From Streptomyces sp. 2114.4 (GTDB lineage: Bacteria; Actinomycetota; Actinomycetes; Streptomycetales; Streptomycetaceae): a DNA stretch of 64,000 nucleotides. The position numbers and the translations under genes are program-made. The stretch's first letter is position 1; the number at the start of each line of letters is the position of its first letter. The notes beneath the pieces are model-generated. The model was not told the DNA's origin, ran no database searches, and saw only the letters and a program-made list of their open reading frames with translations. The stretch is from positions 5,208,001 through 5,272,000 of the forward strand of contig NZ_FYEY01000001.1 in the NCBI RefSeq assembly GCF_900187385.1, in the 5' to 3' direction. Positions 8,722 to 16,067 of this stretch are shown here, in pieces.

Positions 8722-8826
8722 TCGTTCACCGTCCGCGGTGCGGAAGCCGGGCCGCCCCGTTGGGCCGGTGGGGTGACACCGGGCCCGCCCTCGCCCTCGT
8801 CGGAGGCGTGCGGGCCGGTCCGGGCC

Positions 8827-9282
8827 TCATGCCGTGGCGAGATCCCGGTCGTGACGCGGTGCGGCGTGTGCCTCCATCCGCTCCGCGGCCAGGGCCATCG
8901 CCGCGGCGTCCCCGCGGGAGGTGGCGACCGCCAGGGCGTTCCCGGCGAGGGTGTGGGCGCGCTGCCGCAGGGCCTCGGCGTGGGACGGGCTGCCGCCGTC
9001 GGAGGGCTCGGCGCGCAGGGGGTAGTGGCCGCCGCTCAGCCGCGCGACCTGGTCGGCGATGCGCTCGGCGGCGGCGGCGAGCGCGGCGCCGTCCGGCGTG
9101 GCCCCGTGGGCCGCGCCGCCGTCCTCGCGGGTCGCCAGCGCGTGCAGTTCGTCGGTGACGGTGAGCAGCGCGGTCAGCTGTCCGGCGAGCCGGATGTCCA
9201 GCTCCTCCTCGCGGGAGCGGTGCGGGACCTCCGGGGCGGCGGCCATGGTGTGGACCGACTTGGTGCGGATCGGTTCGTACAT
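8827..9282 (-). CDS. conserved small hypothetical protein
   Basis: The 151-residue soluble protein is predicted to be largely alpha-helical and rich in Ala, Arg and Glu, with no transmembrane segment or signal peptide. It begins MYEPIRTKSVHTM, an N-terminus I associate with a small conserved Streptomyces family found near pckG (called the SCO4983 family, from memory, unverified). No function can be assigned. The ATG has AGGAGG 8 nt upstream. A dyad-rich promoter region lies immediately upstream (9304-9336), so the gene is probably regulated rather than constitutive. Confidence 0.75.
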   Translation of the reverse strand: MYEPIRTKSVHTMAAAPEVPHRSREEELDIRLAGQLTALLTVTDELHALATREDGGAAHGATPDGAALAAAAERIADQVARLSGGHYPLRAEPSDGGSPSHAEALRQRAHTLAGNALAVATSRGDAAAMALAAERMEAHAAPRHDRDLATA

Positions 9283-9303
9283 GGGACGGCCTCCTGAAAG
9301 CGT

Positions 9304-9336
9304 CTAGGAGACCATCCTAGCTTAGACGATGTCTAA
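9304..9336 (-). promoter_or_regulatory. double dyad in promoter of the small protein gene
   Basis: Two perfect inverted repeats lie side by side: CTAGGA-N5-TCCTAG (9304-9320) and TTAGAC-GAT-GTCTAA (9322-9336). On the minus strand a TAGGAT -10-like hexamer falls inside the first dyad, and the second lies where the -10/-35 spacer would be. This is a classic operator geometry. The binding protein is unknown. Confidence 0.55.
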
Positions 9337-9376
9337 AGTTGTGATCCGTATCGATCTGTGGAGAAGTCGCTCCGCC

Positions 9377-10588
9377 TCAGCACTGTCCGTAACCGTCGAG
9401 GAAGGAGCCGATCCGGGTGACGGCATCCGTCAGATCGTCCTTGCTGGGCAGGGTGACCAGGCGGAAGTGATCCGGCTCCGCCCAGTTGAAGCCGGTGCCG
9501 TGCACGATCATGATCTTCTCGGCGCGCAGCAGGTCGAGCACCATCTGCCGGTCGTCCTTGACCTTGTAGACCTTGGGGTCCAGCCGCGGGAAGGCGTACA
9601 GCGCACCCTTCGGCTTGACGCAGCTGACGCCGGGGATCTGTGTCAGCAGCTCGTGCGCCGTATCGCGCTGCTCCAGCAGCCGGCCGCCGGGCAGCACCAG
9701 GTCGTTGATCGACTGACGGCCGCCGAGGGCCGTGGCGACGGCGTGCTGGGCCGGCATATTGGCGCACAGCCGCATATTGGCGAGGATCGTCAGTCCCTCG
9801 ATGTACGAGGCGGCATGCGCCTTCGGGCCGCAGACCGCCATCCAGCCGCTGCGGTAGCCCGCCACCCGGTACGACTTCGACAGCCCGTTGAAGGTCAGGG
9901 TCAGCAGGTCGGGGGCGAGCGAGGCGAAGGGGGTGTGGGTGACACCGTCGTAGAGGATCTTGTCGTAGATCTCGTCGGCGCAGACGATCAGGTTGTGCCG
10001 CCGGGCGATCTCCGCGATGCCCCGCAGCAGCTCGTCGTCGTACACCGCGCCCGTGGGGTTGTTGGGGTTGATGACGACGATGGCCTTGGTGCGGTCGGTG
10101 ACCTTGCGCTCGATGTCGGCGAGGTCCGGCATCCAGTCGGCCTGCTCGTCGCAGCGGTAGTGCACGGCGGTGCCGCCGGAGAGGGACACGGACGCCGTCC
10201 ACAGCGGGTAGTCCGGGGCCGGGACCAGCACCTCGTCGCCGTCGTCCAGCAGTGCCTGCATCGACATCTGGATGAGTTCGGAGACGCCGTTGCCGAGGTA
10301 GATGTCGTCGACGGAGAGCTCGATGCCCTTGGTCTGGTAGTGCTGCATCACCGCGCGGCGGGCGGAGAGCAGGCCCTTCGCGTCGCCGTAGCCGTGTGCC
10401 GTACCGACCGAGCGGAGGATGTCCTCCAGGATCTCGGGCGGGCACTCGAAGCCGAACGCCGCCGGGTTGCCGGTGTTGAGCTTGAGGATGCGGTGACCCG
10501 CCGCCTCCAGCCGCATGGCCTCCTCGAGCACCGGGCCACGGATTTCGTAGCAGACGTTGGCGAGCTTCGTTGACTGGATCACCTGCAT
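9377..10588 (-). CDS. pyridoxal-phosphate aminotransferase, AlaA-like
   Basis: The 403-residue fold-type I class I/II aminotransferase most resembles AlaA/YfbQ glutamate-pyruvate (alanine) transaminases. The evidence includes the N-terminal block STKLANVCYEIRGPVLEEA, the substrate/PLP blocks GNGVSELI, INPNNPTGAVY and DEIYDKILYD, and the Schiff-base lysine in NGLSKSYRVAGYRSGW. The length fits. The start MQVIQSTK at 10588 is preferred to the upstream ATG at 10639 because homologues begin there. It would interconvert alanine and pyruvate with glutamate/2-oxoglutarate, and that assignment to alanine is from family resemblance. Confidence 0.88.
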   Translation of the reverse strand: MQVIQSTKLANVCYEIRGPVLEEAMRLEAAGHRILKLNTGNPAAFGFECPPEILEDILRSVGTAHGYGDAKGLLSARRAVMQHYQTKGIELSVDDIYLGNGVSELIQMSMQALLDDGDEVLVPAPDYPLWTASVSLSGGTAVHYRCDEQADWMPDLADIERKVTDRTKAIVVINPNNPTGAVYDDELLRGIAEIARRHNLIVCADEIYDKILYDGVTHTPFASLAPDLLTLTFNGLSKSYRVAGYRSGWMAVCGPKAHAASYIEGLTILANMRLCANMPAQHAVATALGGRQSINDLVLPGGRLLEQRDTAHELLTQIPGVSCVKPKGALYAFPRLDPKVYKVKDDRQMVLDLLRAEKIMIVHGTGFNWAEPDHFRLVTLPSKDDLTDAVTRIGSFLDGYGQC

Positions 10589-11035
10589 GTCCGCCACCTT
10601 ACGGCTGCGTAACGACGGCCGCCCGGTGTTCTTCCCCACGTTGGTCAGCGGATGGTGTGGGGTACGTCACGCAAAGTGACGCTCTGTGGCCGGGCGGCCA
10701 GCCGGGCGGGCGGCCGGTCGGTCGGGCGGACGGTCGGACGGGGTCGGCGGGGAGGCCGGTCCGAGCGCCCGCCCGCCCGACCTCACGCCCGACGGCCGGT
10801 TCAGCCGCATCGAGGAGACCACCCTCATGCTCCAGGGCTCCGACGCCGATCGCGGCATTGGCAGTGCCCGCTAGGCCGCGGCCGGTGAACCGTGGCCCGC
10901 CCTCCTGTCGGTCCTGGTGAGGGTGGGTGTGGCGGCGCGGGCGGGCCGTGGCATCCCGCTCGGGCGACACCGTTTGAATGATGAAAAGAGCGGGGCGGTA
11001 GCATATGAGCACCGCCTAGCTCGAAAGATAAGCCT
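10589..11035. other. 447-bp intergenic region between divergent aminotransferase and GAPDH genes
   Basis: No convincing gene was found. About 10685-10795 is a low-complexity run of GGGCGG/GGTCGG-type repeats. A frame on the plus strand ending at 10874 has a normal-looking last 30 codons but no credible start, so it may be a gene remnant. The right end holds the GAPDH promoter. Confidence 0.6.
10994..11016 (+). promoter_or_regulatory. dyad overlapping the GAPDH promoter
   Basis: GGCGGT (10994-10999) and ACCGCC (11011-11016) form a 6-bp dyad with an 11-bp spacer. It overlaps a TAGCAT -10-like hexamer at 10999-11004. A TTGAAT element at 10974-10979 could serve as -35, with a long 19-bp spacer. 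This is a candidate operator only. Confidence 0.35.
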
Positions 11036-12481
11036 GTGACTGTCAATGACGACTCGTTCACCAACTGGAAAAACCGCGAGGAGATCGCGGAGTCGATGAT
11101 CCCGATCATCGGGAAGCTGCACCGCGAGCAGGACGTGACGGTCCTGCTGCACAGCCGCTCCTTGGTGAACAAGTCGGTGGTCAGCATCCTCAAGACCCAC
11201 CGCTTCGCCCGGCAGATCGCCGGTGTGGAACTCTCGGTCACCGAGACGCTGCCGTTCCTGCAGGCACTCACCTCGCTCGACCTCGGCCCGTCCCAGATCG
11301 ACATCGCCCTGCTCGCCGAGGCGTACCGCACCGACGACCGCGGTCTGTCGGTGGCGGAGTTCACCGCCGAGGCCGTCGCCGGCGCCACCGGTGCCGACAA
11401 GATCGAGCGCCGTGAGCCGCGCGATGTCGTCCTCTACGGCTTCGGCCGCATCGGCCGCCTCGTCGCCCGCCTGCTGATCGAGAAGACCGGTTCCGGCAAC
11501 GGCCTGCGGCTGCGCGCCATCGTCGTCCGCCAGGGCGGCGAGCAGGACATCGTCAAGCGTGCCTCGCTGCTGCGCCGGGACTCCATCCACGGGCAGTTCC
11601 AGGGCACGATCACCGTTGACGAGGCGAACAGCACGATCATCGCCAACGGCAACGAGATCAAGGTGATCTACGCCAACGACCCCTCGGAGGTCGACTACAC
11701 GGCGTACGGCATCAAGAGCGCCATCCTCATCGACAACACCGGCAAGTGGCGCGACCGCGAGGGCCTGTCGAAGCACCTGCGCCCCGGCATCGACAAGGTC
11801 GTCCTGACCGCGCCGGGCAAGGGCGACGTCCCCAACATCGTGCACGGCGTCAACCACGACACGATCAAGCCGGACGAGCAGATCCTGTCCTGTGCGTCCT
11901 GCACCACCAACGCGATCGTCCCGCCGCTGAAGGCGATGGCGGACGAGTACGGCGTGCTGCGCGGTCACGTGGAGACCGTCCACTCGTTCACCAACGACCA
12001 GAACCTGCTGGACAATTACCACAAGGCCGACCGTCGCGGCCGCTCGGCGCCGCTCAACATGGTGATCACCGAGACCGGTGCCGCCTCGGCCGTCGCCAAG
12101 GCGCTGCCCGAGCTCACGGCCCCGATCACCGGCAGCTCGATCCGGGTCCCGGTGCCGGACGTCTCGATCGCGATCCTCAGCCTGCGGCTCGGCCGTGAGA
12201 CCAGCCGCGAGGAGGTCCTTGACTACCTCCGCGACGTGTCGCTGACCTCGTCGCTCAAGCGCCAGATCGACTTCACCACGGCGCCCGACGCGGTGTCGAG
12301 CGACTTCATGGGCTCGCGCCACGCCTCGATCGTCGATGCCGGCGCCACCAAGGTCGACGGCGACAACGCGATCCTCTACCTCTGGTACGACAACGAGTTC
12401 GGCTACTCCTGCCAGGTCATCCGCGTCGTCCAGCACGTCTCCGGGGTGGAGTACCCGACCTACCCGGCTGCGGCGGTCTGA
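11036..12481 (+). CDS. gap: glyceraldehyde-3-phosphate dehydrogenase, long form
   Basis: This 481-residue NAD(P)-dependent GAPDH catalyses the phosphorylating oxidation of glyceraldehyde 3-phosphate. The catalytic domain holds the nucleotide-binding LYGFGRIGRL (near residue 134) and the active-site SCASCTTNAI, with the nucleophilic cysteine near residue 287. The usual enzyme has about 335 residues. Here an extra N-terminal segment of about 125 residues (DDSFTNWKNREEIAESMIPI onward) precedes the Rossmann fold, as in the long Gap paralogue of Streptomyces and some other bacteria. The function of that segment is not known to me. The GTG start at 11036 lies after AAAGATAAG. No pgk or tpi neighbours are present, so it is a stand-alone paralogue. 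Confidence 0.93.
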   Translation: MTVNDDSFTNWKNREEIAESMIPIIGKLHREQDVTVLLHSRSLVNKSVVSILKTHRFARQIAGVELSVTETLPFLQALTSLDLGPSQIDIALLAEAYRTDDRGLSVAEFTAEAVAGATGADKIERREPRDVVLYGFGRIGRLVARLLIEKTGSGNGLRLRAIVVRQGGEQDIVKRASLLRRDSIHGQFQGTITVDEANSTIIANGNEIKVIYANDPSEVDYTAYGIKSAILIDNTGKWRDREGLSKHLRPGIDKVVLTAPGKGDVPNIVHGVNHDTIKPDEQILSCASCTTNAIVPPLKAMADEYGVLRGHVETVHSFTNDQNLLDNYHKADRRGRSAPLNMVITETGAASAVAKALPELTAPITGSSIRVPVPDVSIAILSLRLGRETSREEVLDYLRDVSLTSSLKRQIDFTTAPDAVSSDFMGSRHASIVDAGATKVDGDNAILYLWYDNEFGYSCQVIRVVQHVSGVEYPTYPAAAV

Positions 12482-12517
12482 TCCCGGAGTCTGATCCGGC
12501 GGGCCGCTCGGTTCGTT

Positions 12518-12566
12518 CCGTTGGCCGTTGGCCGTTGGCCGTTGGCCGTTGGCCGTTGGCCGCTGG
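12518..12566. repeat. 7-bp tandem repeat (CCGTTGG)
   Basis: Six perfect CCGTTGG units and one CCGCTGG unit run from 12518 to 12566, between gap and the DUF4157 gene. Diverged GTTGGCG copies continue to about 12615. This is a likely slipped-strand variable tract with no evident coding role. Confidence 0.9.
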
Positions 12567-12721
12567 CCCTTCCACTGCCCGTTGGCGGTGGGAGGGCCAG
12601 TTGGCGTTGGCGGACGGCACCCTTCCGGTCAGTGCATGCTGCCCTTTCGTACCTTGCCCCGGTGATGACCCGGCACGTATCCAGAAAGAGTTGACGAACT
12701 CGCGCCGGAAGAGGGGCACCC

Positions 12722-14233
12722 GTGCACCATCACGAGCAGGCCGGACACACCGAGGCGGGCAGCGGCCGTACCCCGGCACACAAGCCCGCATCCGCCCTGC
12801 CCACACAACAGCGCGGCCTGCTCGGGCTGCAGGCCGGTGCGGGCAACGCCGCGGTCGTCCAGCTGCTCCGTCAGGCCGGCCACCCCGGTGCCCGGGAGGA
12901 GCGGCACCAGCACGGCGCCGAATGCAGCCATCAGCACGCGGGGCCGGAGCCGGCGCCGCAGTCCGCGCCGCAGCCCGCGGTGCAGCGCTCCGCCGTTCAT
13001 GACGTGCTGCGCACGCCCGGCCGGCCGCTGGATGACACCACCCGTGCCGACATGGAAGCGCGTCTGGGCGCGGACTTCTCCGACGTCCGTATCCACAGTG
13101 ACGCCGCCGCCAAGGCCTCGGCCGCCGAAGTCGGTGCTCGCGCCTACACCAGCGGCCATCACGTCGTCCTCGGAGACGGCGGTGGGGACCGGCACACCCT
13201 GGCCCACGAACTCACCCACGTCATCCAGCAGCGCCAGGGACCCGTCGCCGGTGCCGACAACGGCAACGGGCTGAAGGTCTCCGACCCGTCCGACCGCTTC
13301 GAGCGCGAAGCCGAGGCGAACGCCGTCCGGGCCATGGCTGCCCGCCCCCAGGACGCTCAGCACCTGCAACGCGACGTGGCGCCCGCCCACGCGCCCGTCG
13401 CCCTCCCCGCCGTGCAGCGCGCCTACGACCACGACAACCCGGCAAACCCCCAGAACGTCATGACGACCGAGCACTGGGAGCGTCAGGCGGGGGTCATGGG
13501 CGCCGACGGCAAGGCCACCAAAGAGATGGCCACCGCCAAAGTGAGCCTCACCAACGCGGCCAAGAAGAACAAGAAGGCCAAGGCGGGGAAGGGGCGCACG
13601 ATGGAAGAAATCATCAAGACCGTCGGCCCGGACCTTCTGCGTCAGCTGCACAGCAAGCCGGCGACGGCCGGGAAGCTGGAGCTGTACCGGTCCATGAGCC
13701 TCGACGAGGCGATGGGCATCATGGAGTACTGGGGCAGTCCCGCAAAGGCTGCCGCCCTGCAATATGTGGCGGACGGCGAGGGCTCGGCCAAGGAATTCAA
13801 GACCCACCACAGAGGCATGACCATCGGTGCCCACCTCGGCGACCGGGCCCAGGCCGACGCGTACCACAACATGGGGGGCGCGGCGTATCAGGTCATGCTG
13901 AAGTTCACGCTGAAGCCCGGTGCGCACGAACTTCTCTTCCACCCGCAGCACATGGCCCTCGGCCCCTCCTACCACAGCGAATTGATCCGCAAGGCGCATG
14001 GCGGCGACTATCGGAATGCCAATGCGAACGAAGGCGCGCTGCCCGGCTATATCGGTGTGAAGGCGGAAGAGAACGAGCCGTTCAGTATGGCTGTCGCCCA
14101 GGGAGCCAAGAGCAAGAAGGGCAGGGAAGCCGGCCCGAGCCAGTTGCTGTTCCAGTTGTTCATCGCGGAGGTGAACGTGGTGGGCAACAAGTCGGGGACG
14201 CCCCTGCCGGGTGAAGCCGTAGCGGCCGTGTAA
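12722..14233 (+). CDS. DUF4157 (eCIS core) protein with a possible toxin-like C-terminal domain
   Basis: The 503-residue protein has a disordered N-terminus with the lead-in QQRGLLGLQAGAGNAAVVQ. It then has a DUF4157 domain (about 92-172: MEARLGADFSDVRIH..., ending in the metalloprotease-like motif HELTHV, His162-Glu-Leu-Thr-His166). DUF4157 proteins are known to be associated with extracellular contractile injection systems (eCIS). A basic linker (KKNKKAKAGKG) leads to a C-terminal domain (about 315-490) with LYRSM, AHLGDRAQA and YQVMLKFTLKPGAHELLF. This arrangement recalls ADP-ribosyltransferase-like toxins, but that is inference. No eCIS structural genes or immunity gene are nearby. The GTG start at 12722 has GGAAGAGG upstream. 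Confidence 0.82.
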   Translation: MHHHEQAGHTEAGSGRTPAHKPASALPTQQRGLLGLQAGAGNAAVVQLLRQAGHPGAREERHQHGAECSHQHAGPEPAPQSAPQPAVQRSAVHDVLRTPGRPLDDTTRADMEARLGADFSDVRIHSDAAAKASAAEVGARAYTSGHHVVLGDGGGDRHTLAHELTHVIQQRQGPVAGADNGNGLKVSDPSDRFEREAEANAVRAMAARPQDAQHLQRDVAPAHAPVALPAVQRAYDHDNPANPQNVMTTEHWERQAGVMGADGKATKEMATAKVSLTNAAKKNKKAKAGKGRTMEEIIKTVGPDLLRQLHSKPATAGKLELYRSMSLDEAMGIMEYWGSPAKAAALQYVADGEGSAKEFKTHHRGMTIGAHLGDRAQADAYHNMGGAAYQVMLKFTLKPGAHELLFHPQHMALGPSYHSELIRKAHGGDYRNANANEGALPGYIGVKAEENEPFSMAVAQGAKSKKGREAGPSQLLFQLFIAEVNVVGNKSGTPLPGEAVAAV

Positions 14234-14273
14234 TCACGAACTGCCATGATGTGGCCGCGTCTTGGCCAAAGTC

Positions 14274-15938
14274 CTAACCCCAGCCCTGGCCCTGGCCCCG
14301 GTCCTGGCCCCGGCCCGCCGCCGTGCGCCGTACCGTCCGTCCCGCCAGGACATCCGTCCGCCGGCCGTCCTCGATCACGAAGCGGCCGTCGATGAGCACA
14401 TGCGGAATGCCGGTGGGCAGGGTGCGCGGGGCGTCGAAGGTGGAGCCGGCGGCGACCGTTTCGGGGTCGAAGAGGACGAGGTCGGCGCGGTAGCCCTCGC
14501 GGACGAGGCCGCGGTCGGGGAGCCGCAGGCGGGCGGCCGGGCGGCCGGTCAGATGGGCGACGCACTCCTCCAGGGACAGCACACCCAGCTCGCGGACGTA
14601 CCTGCCGAGGTACTGGGGGAAGGTCCCGTAGGCGCGCGGATGCGGCTTGAGGCCCTGGAGGATGCCGTCGCTGCCGCCGGTGTGCGCCCGGTGGCGCATG
14701 ATCTGGCGGACGTTCTCCTCGTGGCCGATGTGCTGCAGGATCGTCGAGCCCAGGTGGTCGTCGGTCAGCAGCCGCCGGGCGGTCACCCACGGCTCCTCGC
14801 CACGCTCCGCCGCGCTGTGGGCGACGGTCTTCCCGACGTAGCCGGACAGCGCCGGGTCCGCGACCCCGGAGATCTCGATGGTGTCCCATTCGATGGGCAC
14901 CCCGTGGCAGCCGTCCGCCCCGTCCACCTCCATGACCCGGCGGATGCGCTCGGCCGTCGCCTCGTCGCGGAGGCGGTCGAGGATCGCCTCGGGACCGCCC
15001 TCGCTCGCCCAGCTGGGCAGCATCGCGGCGAGGGTCGTACAGCCGGGGGTGTAGGGGTAGGTGTCCAGGGTGAGGTCCGCGCCCGTGTCCAGCGCCCTGT
15101 CCAGGAGCGCAAGCAGCTCGGGCGCGCGGCCCTCGTTGACGCCGAAGTTCATGGTGGCGTGCGCCAGATGCAGCGCGCAGCCGGCCTCGCGGGTGAGCGC
15201 CATCATCTCCTCGTACGCCCGGAGGGCGCCGGCCCCGTAGGAGCGGTGGTGCGGGCAGTAGTAGCCGTCGTAGCGGGCCACCACCCGGCACAGTTCGGTG
15301 AGTTCCGCGTCGGAGGCGTACATGCCGGGGGTGTAGGTCAGACCGGAGGACAGCCCCACCGCGCCCTCCTCCAGCCCCTCGGCGATCAACTGCTTCATCC
15401 GCGTCAGCTCGTCGGCGGTGGCGGGGCGGTCGTCCCAGCCGAGCGCGAGCATCCGGACGGTGCCCTGCGGGATGAGGTAGGCGGCGTTGACGGCGATGCC
15501 GTGGCCGTCGAAGCCGTGGTCGAGGCGGTCGAGGTAGCCGCCGACGGTGCGCCAGGAGAAGTCGACGGAGGTGTCCCCGGGGCCCCCACCGTTCCAGCCG
15601 GTGATCTGGGTGCGGACCTCGGCGAGAGTCCGCTCGTCGACCGGCGCGTACGACAGGCCGTCCTGGCCGATGACTTCGAGGGTGACGCCCTGGGCGGCCT
15701 TCGCCTCGTGCGCCGGGTCACGCAGCAGCGCGAGGTCGCTGTGCGCATGCATGTCGATGAAGCCGGGGGAGAGGGTGAGGCCGTGGCCGTCCACCACGCG
15801 GGCGGCGCCCGGGCGCGGGCCGCCGTCCGACTCCCGGTGGATCGCGGCGATCCGGCCGCCGGCGAGGGCGACATCGGCGCGGTAGGACGGACCGCCGGAC
15901 CCGTCGAGGACGCGGACGTCGCGGAGCACGGTGTCCAT
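14274..15938 (-). CDS. N-acyl-D-amino-acid deacylase / D-aminoacylase-type amidohydrolase
   Basis: The 554-residue amidohydrolase resembles D-aminoacylases, which release D-amino acids from N-acyl-D-amino acids. It has the first metal motif HAHSD (His64, His66), a later PHHRSYG block, and the TGRPAARLRLPDRGLVREGYRADLVLF C-terminal signature (split here across the beta-sandwich). In the Alcaligenes enzyme a cysteine in a GNCG motif is a metal ligand. The equivalent stretch here reads GQDG (residues 91-94), with Asp in place of Cys, so metal binding may differ. The C-terminus is a low-complexity Gly/Gln tail coded by repeated DNA. It follows the PLP deaminase on the same strand across a 129-bp gap. 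Confidence 0.85.
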   Translation of the reverse strand: MDTVLRDVRVLDGSGGPSYRADVALAGGRIAAIHRESDGGPRPGAARVVDGHGLTLSPGFIDMHAHSDLALLRDPAHEAKAAQGVTLEVIGQDGLSYAPVDERTLAEVRTQITGWNGGGPGDTSVDFSWRTVGGYLDRLDHGFDGHGIAVNAAYLIPQGTVRMLALGWDDRPATADELTRMKQLIAEGLEEGAVGLSSGLTYTPGMYASDAELTELCRVVARYDGYYCPHHRSYGAGALRAYEEMMALTREAGCALHLAHATMNFGVNEGRAPELLALLDRALDTGADLTLDTYPYTPGCTTLAAMLPSWASEGGPEAILDRLRDEATAERIRRVMEVDGADGCHGVPIEWDTIEISGVADPALSGYVGKTVAHSAAERGEEPWVTARRLLTDDHLGSTILQHIGHEENVRQIMRHRAHTGGSDGILQGLKPHPRAYGTFPQYLGRYVRELGVLSLEECVAHLTGRPAARLRLPDRGLVREGYRADLVLFDPETVAAGSTFDAPRTLPTGIPHVLIDGRFVIEDGRRTDVLAGRTVRRTAAGRGQDRGQGQGWG

Positions 15939-16000
15939 GGGGGACCGCCTTTCTCATGGCCTGGACGGGGTCCCGGCGCCTGCGGGGTGCCTCGTTCCGC

Positions 16001-16060
16001 ATAGCCCCTAAGGGCTCCTGATAGCCCCTAAGGGCTCCTGATAGCCCCTAAGGGCTCAGG
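16001..16060. repeat. three 20-bp tandem units, each a small hairpin
   Basis: The 20-bp unit ATAGCCCCTAAGGGCTCCTG occurs three times head to tail (16001-16020, 16021-16040, 16041-16060; the last ends CAGG). Each unit contains AGCCC-CTAA-GGGCT, a 5-bp hairpin. The block lies between the deaminase stop (16068) and the deacylase start (15938), in the middle of a putative operon. Confidence 0.92.
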
Positions 16061-16067
16061 AAGGCCC

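Noticed and set aside
10599..11012. Antisense frame in the aminotransferase-GAPDH interval
   Set aside because: Low-complexity Arg/Pro/Gly product from repeated DNA, with no family resemblance.
16001..16060. Insertion-sequence end or MITE
   Set aside because: Three 20-bp contiguous units with no terminal inverted repeats, target duplication or transposase nearby.
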